Made by a program: the position numbers and the translations under genes. From contig CAJPKC010000003.1 of assembly GCA_905370255.1 (NCBI GenBank), positions 1 through 64,000 on the forward strand: 64,000 nucleotides of DNA, read 5' to 3'. The notes under the pieces are model-generated. The model saw nothing but the letters and a program-made list of their open reading frames with translations. It did no database searches and had not been told where the DNA came from. The stretch comes from Streptococcus oralis (GTDB taxonomy: Bacteria > Bacillota > Bacilli > Lactobacillales > Streptococcaceae). This document shows positions 44,745 to 53,292 of the stretch, one piece after another. The first letter of the stretch is position 1. The number at the start of each line of letters is the position of its first letter.

Positions 44745-45468
44745 TTATATTTCCTCAATAAGACAGGTTGCCGAATAGCAGGTTTCGTTATTCAACAAGT
44801 CATCGAACAGTTTATAAAATTCATCTTTTTTCTGTTTGTCGTGTTTAATTTGTTTGTATAGCTCTTGTACTTGTTGAATGCGATAGATTGTCTGTCCGTG
44901 CGCCCACAAGGGGCTTTCACTTTTGAAAAGTTGGGCGGGTGACATTGTCTTTTCAATTAATGTTGGCACAGTTATCCCTGCTTGATAATAGGTGCGAATA
45001 GGAGTGAGTCGTGGATTATACGCACCATCAGGGATCTGTGCGTCGAGAAATGTTTTGATATCTTTAAGCGACCAATTCTCGTCGATCATTTGTGCGATAT
45101 GTTCCCAGTGACTCCTATTAGAACGGTTGAGTAAGACGCCACAATATTCAGGATGTTTGTTAAGAACTGCTTTTTGAACTCGTTTATTTTTGTCTTGAAT
45201 GAAATGGTTGGGGAAATAACCGGCGTAGGCTAAAGTTCGACGCACTTCACCGTCTTTGTGTGTTTTCCATGTGTCATAATGTTCTTGTGCGCGACCATGT
45301 TGAATCAACTCAATGAGTAGTCGAGGATCGTTGAGTGCAATTAACTTGTCTATATACAAACCATGCTTCGCCATATAGATACGGTCTTGCTTCGATTTTC
45401 GTTGCAAACAGTACTCCACACTTACAGTTCCGTCTTGTAGAGCGTCTTTGAGTGTTTTTTTTAGCCAT
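44745..45468 (-). pseudogene. IEKTM-family protein, frameshifted in an A8 tract
   Basis: The main frame (45419-44745) lacks a good start. ATG 45468 has AGAAAGGAAG and reads MAKK before an A8 tract; with seven A the frame would continue TLKDALQDGTVSVEYCLQ straight into the main frame, giving a 240-residue protein. The body has HYDTWKTHKDGEVRRTLAY-type helical repeats, then LIEKTMSPAQLFKSESPLW. Either slippage-based phase variation, decay or a sequencing error. Confidence 0.75.
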
Positions 45469-45509
45469 AACTACTTCCTTTCTAATTAATTCTATGTTTT
45501 GGCGTCGTT

Positions 45510-45947
45510 TTACATAAATTCGTCTATGTGTTTCGTGATGACAACATCTCGTCCTAGTTTGTTTTCTAGGATGAAAATGGTTTTGATTGTACTTACGCTA
45601 AGATTAGTCATCCAGAGCTGATTATCAGCTTTATATAATTGCATAGGTGACATAGTTTTCTCGATTGTGGTTGGTACGAGATCGTATGCTTTAAGTTTTT
45701 GACGTACAGCTTTTTTGAATTCGGGGATATCTTTTCGGAATTTTTTAAATTTTGTAAGAGCTTGTAGGTTTTTTCGATTGGGATTGGTTTCGTCAACGAT
45801 TGATTCTTTGATAGCTTTATATAATTCGTCGACTTTATCCATTCGTAGTTGAATGCGCCAAATGATAGCGATAAAGCACAATAGGGGGATCATTAAAAAC
45901 GCGGAGATTCCGGCAAGATGATTCAGTATTAGTATGGCTTCGCGCAT
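45510..45947 (-). CDS. IEKTM-family protein with N-terminal membrane helix
   Basis: Encodes 145 residues. A hydrophobic helix (about 5-30) is followed by a charged helical linker and the core TIEKTMSPMQLYKADNQLW, then a short C-terminal helix. It is the only member with a membrane anchor. GGAAGGA precedes the start. Confidence 0.8.
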   Translation of the reverse strand: MREAILILNHLAGISAFLMIPLLCFIAIIWRIQLRMDKVDELYKAIKESIVDETNPNRKNLQALTKFKKFRKDIPEFKKAVRQKLKAYDLVPTTIEKTMSPMQLYKADNQLWMTNLSVSTIKTIFILENKLGRDVVITKHIDEFM

Positions 45948-45959
45948 AAGAATTCCTTC

Positions 45960-46343
45960 CTACCGTTTATCAATTATCACGGGAATCTTGTAAGTTTCGT
46001 CTTTGTAGAGCACGTAGATAGTTTGCTTGTCTTGGCCAATAATTTTGAGTTTGGCTGATTTCAAGTTACTGCTGTGACTGTTTAAGTAAACGTAATTCTT
46101 ATCGCGACTCAAATTATAGTCGAGTTTAGATTTTTGACCAGCTGTTGAAATAGCTGTGATGATTATCACAGCTGTTGTGATTAGTGCAAGAATGACACAA
46201 ATACCTGAGCCTAATGAGAATTTCACACATTCGCATATGGCGCCAATAAGTAGTAAGCCACCAAGCGCGCAAAGTCCGATGATGATAATGCTGTCAGTAG
46301 TCGTTAAGATTTTCAACTCGGATAGTAGTTCTGTAAGATCCAT
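45960..46343 (-). CDS. Small membrane protein
   Basis: Encodes 127 residues with two hydrophobic helices (about 17-40 and 44-67) and a C-terminal beta-rich domain (VYLNSHSSNLKSAKLKIIGQ). The layout recurs in the proteins at 62598 and 44227. AGAAAGGA precedes the start. Confidence 0.75.
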   Translation of the reverse strand: MDLTELLSELKILTTTDSIIIIGLCALGGLLLIGAICECVKFSLGSGICVILALITTAVIIITAISTAGQKSKLDYNLSRDKNYVYLNSHSSNLKSAKLKIIGQDKQTIYVLYKDETYKIPVIIDKR

Positions 46344-46357
46344 GTTGTGATTCCTTT

Positions 46358-46729
46358 CTATTTATTCGCACGTCGTTTTTCGTACAAAACTTTGTAGAAG
46401 CGGTTGTTCATTTCTACTTGTGGTGAACTGTAGTGACAAGGACTATTTAGGTTTCCGTTCTCATCAAATTTCAGCCAATGATTTGTATTATCTTTGTGCA
46501 TGTGAATGATGGTAACGGTGTCGAGCATGTCGTTTTCCATAGCTAATGCCTTGATGGTATCAAGGAAAAGAATGTCGTTAGTTCGGACGATAATGGGCGT
46601 TACTTTTGAGTGTTCGAAAATGGTGGTTGCTTTTCGAATAGTTGTTTCTGGTGCGTCTAACGGTGACGGTTCCAGATTAACGTTGGGCATCACTTTTTCG
46701 AGGTGGTGACCTGTGTAAATGGTAAGCAT
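46358..46729 (-). CDS. Hypothetical protein
   Basis: Encodes 123 residues beginning MLTIYTGHHLEKVMPNVNLE. The middle (KVTPIIVRTNDILFLDTIKA) resembles the C-terminal strand and helix of some ATPases, but no P-loop is present. Function unknown. Confidence 0.7.
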   Translation of the reverse strand: MLTIYTGHHLEKVMPNVNLEPSPLDAPETTIRKATTIFEHSKVTPIIVRTNDILFLDTIKALAMENDMLDTVTIIHMHKDNTNHWLKFDENGNLNSPCHYSSPQVEMNNRFYKVLYEKRRANK

Positions 46730-46741
46730 TTGTGTTCCTTT

Positions 46742-47215
46742 CTAGTCGTCTTTGTGCCAAATTTCGGTTGTGATGTGGTTGTCATTCGTTGTTTTATTGA
46801 CAAGCACGTAACCGTGGTCTTTGAGTAATTGCTTGATGTCGTGATATTTATCGAATGGTTTGAAAATGTTATCGTCAAGATATTCAACCTCTTTACATAG
46901 TTTGAGGTGTCGAATTTGGCAATCTTGATACTGTTGTCGTAGGTAGTTTCTTGATGCTTTATATTCTTTAGAGGTTAATCGCTTCAATGTTCCTGTTTTC
47001 GACCGTAGTTCTTCGAGCTTATCTTTGATTTGTTGTGCTTGTTCTACTACCTGATTAATTTCATCAAGGATTTGGTTTTTAGCATCCTCATGTTCTAGAT
47101 AGTATCGGTGTCGCAATTCGTAGATTTCAGCTTCAAACGAACTGTCGTTCGTATCGAAGTTCACATATGGGTTACAAGTCAAGCTAAGTTTATGTTCTAA
47201 CGTAACATATTTCAT
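46742..47215 (-). CDS. Coiled-coil hypothetical protein
   Basis: Encodes 157 residues, with a long charged coiled-coil region (about 30-110). Begins MKYVTLEHKLSLTCNPYVNF. AGAAAGGG precedes the start. Function unknown. Confidence 0.74.
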   Translation of the reverse strand: MKYVTLEHKLSLTCNPYVNFDTNDSSFEAEIYELRHRYYLEHEDAKNQILDEINQVVEQAQQIKDKLEELRSKTGTLKRLTSKEYKASRNYLRQQYQDCQIRHLKLCKEVEYLDDNIFKPFDKYHDIKQLLKDHGYVLVNKTTNDNHITTEIWHKDD

Positions 47216-47227
47216 TGATTTCCCTTT

Positions 47228-47599
47228 CTAGTTATCTTGTTCCGCGACATCGAAAATCTCTTGGATCATTTCGGTCATTGTTTTTACAAGATCATCTGTC
47301 GCATTGACTGTCTGTTCGTTTTTGTAAAATGCTACGAGTGCATGGTAACTATCAGGCATGTCGCATTCGTCTGCCCATATGGTATATGAGATGTTAATGT
47401 TGCCACATGTTTTGTGCGCCCATTCTTTACGTTGTTCGTGAACGATTTCGATGAAAATTGTATTATTTTCAAACGGTATCAATTTGCAATTCATTTGGGA
47501 TGGTTGTCCGTAGTTGATGAAGAAGAACGTATACGGCTTTTCTTCGTTAAAGTTTTTTAGTTCGGTTTGTAATTTTTGCTCTAGGTTAATGATTTGCAT
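47228..47599 (-). CDS. Hypothetical protein, paralog family 4
   Basis: Encodes 123 residues from ATG 47599 (AGAAAGGA upstream), beginning MQIINLEQKLQTELKNF. Shares NINISYTIWADE... and the end LVKTMTEMIQEI with the protein at 48421. Function unknown. Confidence 0.77.
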   Translation of the reverse strand: MQIINLEQKLQTELKNFNEEKPYTFFFINYGQPSQMNCKLIPFENNTIFIEIVHEQRKEWAHKTCGNINISYTIWADECDMPDSYHALVAFYKNEQTVNATDDLVKTMTEMIQEIFDVAEQDN

Positions 47600-47612
47600 G
47601 ATATTTTCCTTT

Positions 47613-48404
47613 CTAGTAACTATGATAGCCTGATGCGTCAAGATATCCTTGTTTGATTTCGTATCCTTTTTCGTCGAGTTCGAGGATGTTGATACGTCCA
47701 TTGATAGAACCAGATTTGGATCCACCGTCGATGAAGTAACGTGTTACGTAATTGCGTTCAAGGTCGTGAGGCATGTCTGTCAATGGAACATTTTTGGTAT
47801 TTCCATTGATGAAACTTGTAGGCGTATGTCCCGAAACGATGGTTTTTCCACGAAAATCTGGATGCAATTCGACATGACGTAGCAATGAAAAAGCGCCCTG
47901 AATGTACGGGTCGCGTGTCCAGGTCATAGTTTCTTCGTCTTGTTCTTCAAGCGACAAGTTTAAATCGAATCCTGCGTGGACGAGGATGTTTTTGCCATCT
48001 TCTAAATAGTAGGGAAGATCACGCAACCATTCAAGTTCGTCTGAATAGTGATACAAAAGTTGTTCACGTAAGTCTGATGGCGAACGATAGGTAACACCTA
48101 AGTTCTCAAGAGTTTCTTCGCGACCGTTGAGCCACCATGCGGTTTGGTTGAATGGTCGAAAAGTGGCGTCTAAAATAAAGCGGTCATGGTTGCCGAGGAT
48201 GGCTTTTGCTTTACCACTATAGCAAAGGTTTTTGACGTAGCGTAGTGTGTTGATAACGGCGTTTGGTTCTAAATCGACACCGTCGATATAGTCCCCGCCG
48301 AAACGGATTTCGCAATCCGGGTCTTGCATTTCAGGAAGCGAATCAAGATGTTTGAGGGCTTCGAAATTGGAATGGATGTCTGATAAGTAGAGATATGTTT
48401 TCAC
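47613..48404 (-). CDS. Calcineurin-like metallophosphatase
   Basis: Encodes 263 residues from a GTG start after AGAAAGGA. All metal-ligand motifs are present: LSDIHSNFEA (DxH), GGDYIDG (GD), GNHDRF (GNHD), LVHAGFDL and VSGHTPT. Closest in plan to PrpE/bis(5'-nucleosyl)-tetraphosphatase and phage serine/threonine phosphatases. The substrate, a protein phosphate or a dinucleotide, cannot be told. Confidence 0.9.
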   Translation of the reverse strand: MKTYLYLSDIHSNFEALKHLDSLPEMQDPDCEIRFGGDYIDGVDLEPNAVINTLRYVKNLCYSGKAKAILGNHDRFILDATFRPFNQTAWWLNGREETLENLGVTYRSPSDLREQLLYHYSDELEWLRDLPYYLEDGKNILVHAGFDLNLSLEEQDEETMTWTRDPYIQGAFSLLRHVELHPDFRGKTIVSGHTPTSFINGNTKNVPLTDMPHDLERNYVTRYFIDGGSKSGSINGRINILELDEKGYEIKQGYLDASGYHSY

Positions 48405-48420
48405 GGCGGGGGTTTCCTTT

Positions 48421-48786
48421 CTAATTTGGCATATGTTGAGTTTTCGCCTCAATGATTTCTTGAATCATTTCCTTTACAATTGGCTCAAGTTGGTCGGTTT
48501 TGTCGATGGTTCTTTCGGTTTTATAGTCGACTGTTATGTTTGTATAAACGTCTATACAATCATCATCACTCCATGCGGAATACGTAATTGCGACATTCTT
48601 GTAAGTATGTTTGATACGCTGAGGCGTTTGTTCATACGTTGCGATAACAGTTAGGTGATTCAGGTCTTTGTTGATTCTGAAATCGATCTTTATTTCTGGT
48701 TCGACTTTTACGGTGAATAACATGAACTTGTCTAAATCAATTTTGCTATTGAGCGCTTTTTTAATTTCTAAATCTAAATTTGACAT
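48421..48786 (-). CDS. Hypothetical protein, paralog family 4
   Basis: Encodes 121 residues from ATG 48786 (AGAAAGGA upstream). Shares NVAITYSAWSDDD and VKEMIQEI with the protein at 47228. Function unknown. Confidence 0.77.
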   Translation of the reverse strand: MSNLDLEIKKALNSKIDLDKFMLFTVKVEPEIKIDFRINKDLNHLTVIATYEQTPQRIKHTYKNVAITYSAWSDDDCIDVYTNITVDYKTERTIDKTDQLEPIVKEMIQEIIEAKTQHMPN

Positions 48787-48802
48787 AAGTTTCCTTTCTA
48801 AG

Positions 48803-49165
48803 TTATCGTCTAAGTTGCGCATAAACGTTTTCTTTTGCTAATTTGTAAGCATTTTCGAATTCAGATTTTGACAGTTTTCTGATTCCGATTGTTTTCGCTA
48901 TGATTCCGCTAATGTTTTGTGCCGATAGACCATTTGTCCATAGTGGATTGTCTAAAGCATATAGCTGATATGGCGACATAGTTTTCTCGATTACGGTTTG
49001 TTCGCGAGTGGCTGCTTCGAATTTTAATTCTAGTCCTCTAAGGTTGATTGGATCGATTGGCGATTCTTGATTGAATAATTGTTTGAGTTCTTCTGGGTCC
49101 GGATTGATTTCCACGGATAATTTGTCGTACAACTTATACCAATCGTGATAACGGTCTTTTGCCAT
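48803..49165 (-). CDS. IEKTM-family protein (short)
   Basis: Encodes 120 residues: an N-terminal helix with LYDKLSVEINPDPEELKQL, then the core VIEKTMSPYQLYALDNPLW and a C-terminal helical segment. AGAAAGGA precedes the start. It lacks the long repeat region of the larger members. Confidence 0.82.
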   Translation of the reverse strand: MAKDRYHDWYKLYDKLSVEINPDPEELKQLFNQESPIDPINLRGLELKFEAATREQTVIEKTMSPYQLYALDNPLWTNGLSAQNISGIIAKTIGIRKLSKSEFENAYKLAKENVYAQLRR

Positions 49166-49176
49166 AGCGTTCCTTT

Positions 49177-49935
49177 CTAATTTAGTAATGGATATCCGAG
49201 CCTGTCTTTAACTTCAAGAATAGCGTCTGAGTGGAATTCTTGTAGATAATGATAATCTTCATTTTGATAGTCATCTACCATATTTAGAACTATATCCGCA
49301 TAGTCTGCGCGGTTTTGATAACCCATGTTGGTTAGTGTTCGTACAATTGCGCATAAGGCTGCGATTGTTTCTGGATAGTAAGTTTTAGCCCAGGCTGGAT
49401 GGTTAGTAGCGAACAATTGTGCAGGCGTCATCGTTTTGGCTATAGTGTCCAAATCACATGTCATAGACGAATATTTAAGTAATAACGCTTCGTGTTGTTC
49501 GTTGTTGACGCCTTCTTTTGAACACAAGTCTAAGTATTTTTTCAAATGATTTTTGTCTGGTTCGATTTCGTTGTATAAATAGTTTTGCACGAACGATAAT
49601 TCATCGACCGTTGGATTTTCTAAGAGTTTTTGTCTTATCTTCGGTTGTTTATATATAGCCATATATCTAATATTGTCTATTTCGTCATGTGCGTAATAGT
49701 CGAGGAAATATCCGTTGGATACTAAAGCCAGTCTGACGTTGCTGTCGGGATGGTCTTTCCACTGATCATAGAAATTGTATGCTTGTTTATGGTTGATGAG
49801 TTTGATAATGAGATTAATGTCATTGATTTCATTTAGAATTTGTTCTAATGTGCGATTTTTAGTGCTACGCGGATCTACAAATTGATGAATGATTCGCAAT
49901 TCAGTCGCTGATGGCATTCTTGTATTGTTCGCCAT
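49177..49935 (-). CDS. IEKTM-family protein with helical repeats
   Basis: Encodes 252 residues. The N-terminal part has the FYDQWKDHPDSNVRLALVS repeat type, recalling variant leucine-rich/HEAT-like repeats; the core is diverged to TIAKTMTPAQLFATNHPAW. C-terminal helices follow. AGAAAGGA precedes the start. Confidence 0.82.
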   Translation of the reverse strand: MANNTRMPSATELRIIHQFVDPRSTKNRTLEQILNEINDINLIIKLINHKQAYNFYDQWKDHPDSNVRLALVSNGYFLDYYAHDEIDNIRYMAIYKQPKIRQKLLENPTVDELSFVQNYLYNEIEPDKNHLKKYLDLCSKEGVNNEQHEALLLKYSSMTCDLDTIAKTMTPAQLFATNHPAWAKTYYPETIAALCAIVRTLTNMGYQNRADYADIVLNMVDDYQNEDYHYLQEFHSDAILEVKDRLGYPLLN

Positions 49936-49955
49936 AGTCAGTCCTTTCTAAGCGG

Positions 49956-50429
49956 TTACACGCTATATTGCTTTACGTCGTCGATGATAGCTTGAACTTC
50001 GTTTGCGAGTTCTGCATTGAGATTCGCACGAGAGACGATTTTTTGTCGTGTGAATGTTAGTTGTGACTTTTTAAAGGTGTCTGTTATTGAAAGAGTTACG
50101 TTTGTTCCGGATGGCGATTCGAATGTTGTGTCGCACAGAACTTGTACGATCTCAAATTTAATGAGAATTTGGCTCGAGCTGATTTGTTTGATGTCAACTT
50201 CGGCCCAATCTGTTTCAACTTGTTGATCGATTTGTTTATAGGCTGTGATCATAGCTGCAACTAATCCAAAATCGTAATGGATATCGTTAAAGTTGATTGA
50301 GATGCATATTTCTTCTATGATTGTCGTAAAAGTGATGTCGTATCGATTAAAGTAGTCGTTATACGTAACCGAAGCATCGATACCGTGATTCTTCAAATAA
50401 GTTTCTAATTGTTGTTCGTAAGATGGCAT
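49956..50429 (-). CDS. Hypothetical protein, paralog family 5
   Basis: Encodes 157 residues beginning MPSYEQQLETYLKNHGIDAS. Closely related at both ends to the next gene upstream (50461): shared YLKNHGIDASVTYN and NAELANEVQAIIDDVKQYSV. Recent tandem duplication. Function unknown. Confidence 0.78.
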   Translation of the reverse strand: MPSYEQQLETYLKNHGIDASVTYNDYFNRYDITFTTIIEEICISINFNDIHYDFGLVAAMITAYKQIDQQVETDWAEVDIKQISSSQILIKFEIVQVLCDTTFESPSGTNVTLSITDTFKKSQLTFTRQKIVSRANLNAELANEVQAIIDDVKQYSV

Positions 50430-50460
50430 TTTGCGAGTTCCTTTCTAGATTTCTAAGCGC

Positions 50461-50841
50461 TTACACGCTATATTGCTTTACGTCGTTGATGATCGCTTGA
50501 ATTTCTTTTGTGAGTTCAGCGTTGAGATTTGCCGGTGAAACAATTTTATTGCGTGAGAATGTCATTTCTAAGAATGCATATACATCGAATTCTTCAATGT
50601 AGAGTTCTGTTCCTGATGCTAATTTGATAGTTGTGTCACGAACTTTTGAGTTGACTCTTAATTGAATTAAAATGTTATCTTTATCGATATGTTCGAGTTC
50701 GCATTTAATTATTTCGATGTGGTTATCCGTGGATTTAAATCGAATACTATAAAAGCCTAGTGCCGAGTTATACGTAACCGAAGCATCGATTCCGTGATTC
50801 TTTAAAGAGGTTTCTAATTGTTTTTCGCTAATGTTGGTCAT
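50461..50841 (-). CDS. Hypothetical protein, paralog family 5
   Basis: Encodes 126 residues beginning MTNISEKQLETSLKNHGIDA; a shorter tandem paralog of 49956, with the middle region lost or diverged. AAAAGGAG and an H element (50894-50912) precede it. First gene of the minus-strand block that ends at S repeat copy 3. Confidence 0.78.
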   Translation of the reverse strand: MTNISEKQLETSLKNHGIDASVTYNSALGFYSIRFKSTDNHIEIIKCELEHIDKDNILIQLRVNSKVRDTTIKLASGTELYIEEFDVYAFLEMTFSRNKIVSPANLNAELTKEIQAIINDVKQYSV

Positions 50842-50893
50842 GAGAGGGTCTCCTTTTAAGTGATTCGTTGAGTAATATTCGCAAGAGAGAATG

Positions 50894-50912
50894 GAGAACG
50901 CTTGGCGTTCTC
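50894..50912 (-). repeat. Inverted repeat (H element, three-base loop)
   Basis: Stem GAGAACGC/GCGTTCTC, loop CAA, upstream of the gene at 50841. Confidence 0.6.
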
Positions 50913-50954
50913 GCTATGTAGATGTCGTAAAAAAAATAGCAAGACGAATGTCTT

Positions 50955-51295
50955 GCTAAATAACCACCACAATCTATCTCTCCAAAAGAATCTATCTGTC
51001 CTGCACTCTCTAACTGTTTTAAGTAGGGTCCGGGGCGAAGCCCCGTCTTAGAGAGGTGCGGACGTAGTCCGCTCGCAACCGTCCTCGGTTGCGTTTGAGC
51101 GTACGGTAACGTCTATCGTGGTCATATACGCCCGTAAAAGAGTCTCTGAGAGCGAGAAATCTATTCCGAATATAAATAGATGTCCGATAAAAAAAACGTC
51201 TCAGAGGACGTTTAAGAGGCTTATACGATGTCTATATGGTTGACTTGTACGGCGATCATCAACAGTTATGTTGTTGAGTTGTTCGTGAAAGCGGT
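50955..51295. repeat. S repeat, copy 4
   Basis: Hairpins GGGGC-GAA-GCCCC, GCGGAC-GTA-GTCCGC and GCAACCG-TCCT-CGGTTGC, then a terminator (51189-51213) and GGCTTATACGATGTC. It lies between operons without a rep gene next to it, unlike copies 1 and 2. Confidence 0.78.
51189..51213 (-). terminator. Terminator inside S repeat copy 4
   Basis: Stem AAACGTC/GACGTTT with a T-tract on the minus strand. Confidence 0.8.
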
Positions 51296-51310
51296 TTCAG
51301 TATAGAGCAC

Positions 51311-51368
51311 AAAAAAAGAACTCAGGACAAAAAGGACGAAAGAAGGAAGTCCAAAAACCTGAGTTCTT
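51311..51368 (-). terminator. Intrinsic terminator of ung operon
   Basis: Stem AAGAACTCAGG/CCTGAGTTCTT enclosing a second small stem GGAC/GTCC, then seven T on the minus strand. Confidence 0.85.
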
Positions 51369-51420
51369 AATGATTATAACAAAAAAGAAAATTCTTGTCA
51401 ACACTTTTTAAAAATATTTT

Positions 51421-52098
51421 TTACGTCCACTTAATCGGTGTTTTTCTTTGACATCTTAGTTGATAATTAACCCATGAAAACGGTTTCGATCCAAAGAACG
51501 AGTGTCGGGCTGAGAGTGGCGATGGATGAGAACTGTAAAGAATGAGATCACTACGTTTAAGTTTGGGCTCGATGCGCTGACCGTGTTTTATAGCGTTTCC
51601 GCCCCACATAACGTAAAGAATGTCTGGATTAACTTGGGTCAAGTAGACTAACAAGTCATCGGTAAAGCGCTTCCAAAGTTTTTTGTGAGCGTTGGGTTCT
51701 TTTTCGGGGACGGTTAGCGCGGTGTTCAACAAGAATACACCTTGTTCGTGCCAGTCGGTTAGATTCGGATTAGTGCGTACTAGTCCGAGGTCTGATTCAA
51801 GTTCTTTGAAGATGTTCTTTAATGATCTCGGTACCGCAACGTTATTGTTGACGCTAAATGCTAGGCCGTTAGCTTGACCGACGTTGTAATAAGGATCTTG
51901 TCCGAGAATAATGACTTTGATGTCTTCTGGATGAGTTTCGAATACTTTGAAAACGTTATCGGGACTCGGAAAAATGGTCTTCGATTGAGCTTCTTGGTCG
52001 ATTTTCTCAACAATGGCGTCTAAATCGGACTGTGTTGCGAGAAATTCGTGCCAGGGACTCTTTTTGAGTTGTTGGAGCGCTTCTTTGTAAGTTTTCAT
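51421..52098 (-). CDS. ung: Uracil-DNA glycosylase, family 1
   Basis: Encodes 225 residues from ATG 52098. Catalytic GQDPYY (D68), VMWGGNAIKHG and the DNA-intercalation loop SSHPSPLSARHSFFGSKPF are all present. Removes uracil from DNA. Together with the DHFR upstream it forms a small nucleotide and repair unit. An alternative start far upstream lies inside the next gene and is rejected. Confidence 0.95.
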   Translation of the reverse strand: MKTYKEALQQLKKSPWHEFLATQSDLDAIVEKIDQEAQSKTIFPSPDNVFKVFETHPEDIKVIILGQDPYYNVGQANGLAFSVNNNVAVPRSLKNIFKELESDLGLVRTNPNLTDWHEQGVFLLNTALTVPEKEPNAHKKLWKRFTDDLLVYLTQVNPDILYVMWGGNAIKHGQRIEPKLKRSDLILYSSHPSPLSARHSFFGSKPFSWVNYQLRCQRKTPIKWT

Positions 52099-52102
52099 TT
52101 GT

Positions 52103-52318
52103 TTACAGTTCTCTTTCGTTTTTAATAATTTCAAAGAGATTGGATGTTGAGCTGATATAATACTCAACATAATATGCAAGTTCTAAATCATAGCCGAGAT
52201 AGGCATAAAACTCATCTACATTCTCATAATTAAGTTCATCATATTTTTCGAAGTAGAGAGCTGTAAGGAATGCTTTATAAAAAGCTTCTAGTTCTTCTAA
52301 TTGTTTTGTTTTGTCCAT
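52103..52318 (-). CDS. Small acidic hypothetical protein
   Basis: Encodes 71 residues, acidic and helical, Tyr-rich (YLGYDLELAYYVEYYI). It lies four bases before ung and six after the DHFR-NADAR gene, so the three are translationally close. Charge and size would fit a DNA-mimic or inhibitor, but this is a guess. Confidence 0.72.
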   Translation of the reverse strand: MDKTKQLEELEAFYKAFLTALYFEKYDELNYENVDEFYAYLGYDLELAYYVEYYISSTSNLFEIIKNEREL

Positions 52319-52323
52319 TTTTT

Positions 52324-53277
52324 TTAGTCCTTTTCGTTTTGTAGTCTAGTTCGAATGGCTGTTAAGCGAGATGTGAATTCGTTCTTAGTTAGAACTGTTT
52401 CAGATGTCTTCTTTTTCCCCATATTATGCGTGAGAGTTGCATTTTGAGTGGCGAGAAGTGCACGTTTAAAGCTAGAATTTTCAGCGAGTGCATTAAAGGC
52501 TTTGTCTAACAATTCTTGGTAACGCTCTGAATCACGAGGAATGGCTTCTCCTTGCCAATACAACGTTTGAGTTTTCCACCATTTTTTCTTTTTGCCTTTG
52601 AATTTGGCTGCTTTTCCGACGAGAGTGCAGACGTGCTTTTGCATTTCAGGGTCTTGAAATTTGAGCGATTGTAGGAATCCTTCCATGGATGCACATTCAA
52701 CGCCGTCTACAACGAAGCCGTGCGGTGAGAAGTTTGAGAGGTTCGAGGATGGATAGCCTGAGCCTGATCCAATGTCCATAATAATTTCCTTTCTGATAGG
52801 TAATGTGATATATTCGACTACGTAGGCCGGTTCGTCGTCATTTTGAACGGGAATCCGTTCAACGGTCATTTCATCAGTGATATGAAAGTCTGGTGCGAGA
52901 ACGTCGCCTTCGTAGTCTTTTGAGATGACTGTGCGGATGACCGCGTCGACAAACGGTAAGAAGTCTTTGTAGGTGGACGCGCCACCTGCGATAATGACGT
53001 CTTCTGTTTTTGCTAATTCGATTATAGCGTTAAAGTCCATAACTGTAAAGTTTTCGAAATCAGAAGAATCGACAGAGTGATTGCTGTATAAAATCATATT
53101 GCGATTCGCGAAAGTCTTGTTTTTGAGACCTTGTGCGGTACGGTATCCCATTACGACAGAATGACCTGTGGTGAGTTGTTTAAAATGTTTGAGTTCACTG
53201 GGGATGTGCCACGGCAATTGATCACCGTTTCCGATGATGCCATTTTGGCTTTCTGCCCAGATTGCGATAAGAGGCAT
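52324..53277 (-). CDS. Dihydrofolate reductase-NADAR fusion with internal start
   Basis: Residues 1-162 are dihydrofolate reductase (NGIIGNGDQLPWHIPSEL, VVMGYRTAQGL, IIAGGASTYKDFLPFVD). Residues 167-317 resemble a YbiA/NADAR domain (LSNFSPHGFVVDGVECASME), a family that removes ADP-ribose from guanine nucleotides or DNA. An AGAAAGGA site and ATG lie in frame at the junction (ATG 52779), so the NADAR part can also be made alone. The arrangement looks like two adjacent genes joined by loss of a stop codon. NADAR can undo DarT-type phage defence. Confidence 0.8.
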   Translation of the reverse strand: MPLIAIWAESQNGIIGNGDQLPWHIPSELKHFKQLTTGHSVVMGYRTAQGLKNKTFANRNMILYSNHSVDSSDFENFTVMDFNAIIELAKTEDVIIAGGASTYKDFLPFVDAVIRTVISKDYEGDVLAPDFHITDEMTVERIPVQNDDEPAYVVEYITLPIRKEIIMDIGSGSGYPSSNLSNFSPHGFVVDGVECASMEGFLQSLKFQDPEMQKHVCTLVGKAAKFKGKKKKWWKTQTLYWQGEAIPRDSERYQELLDKAFNALAENSSFKRALLATQNATLTHNMGKKKTSETVLTKNEFTSRLTAIRTRLQNEKD

Positions 53278-53292
53278 AAGTTAGTCCTTTCT

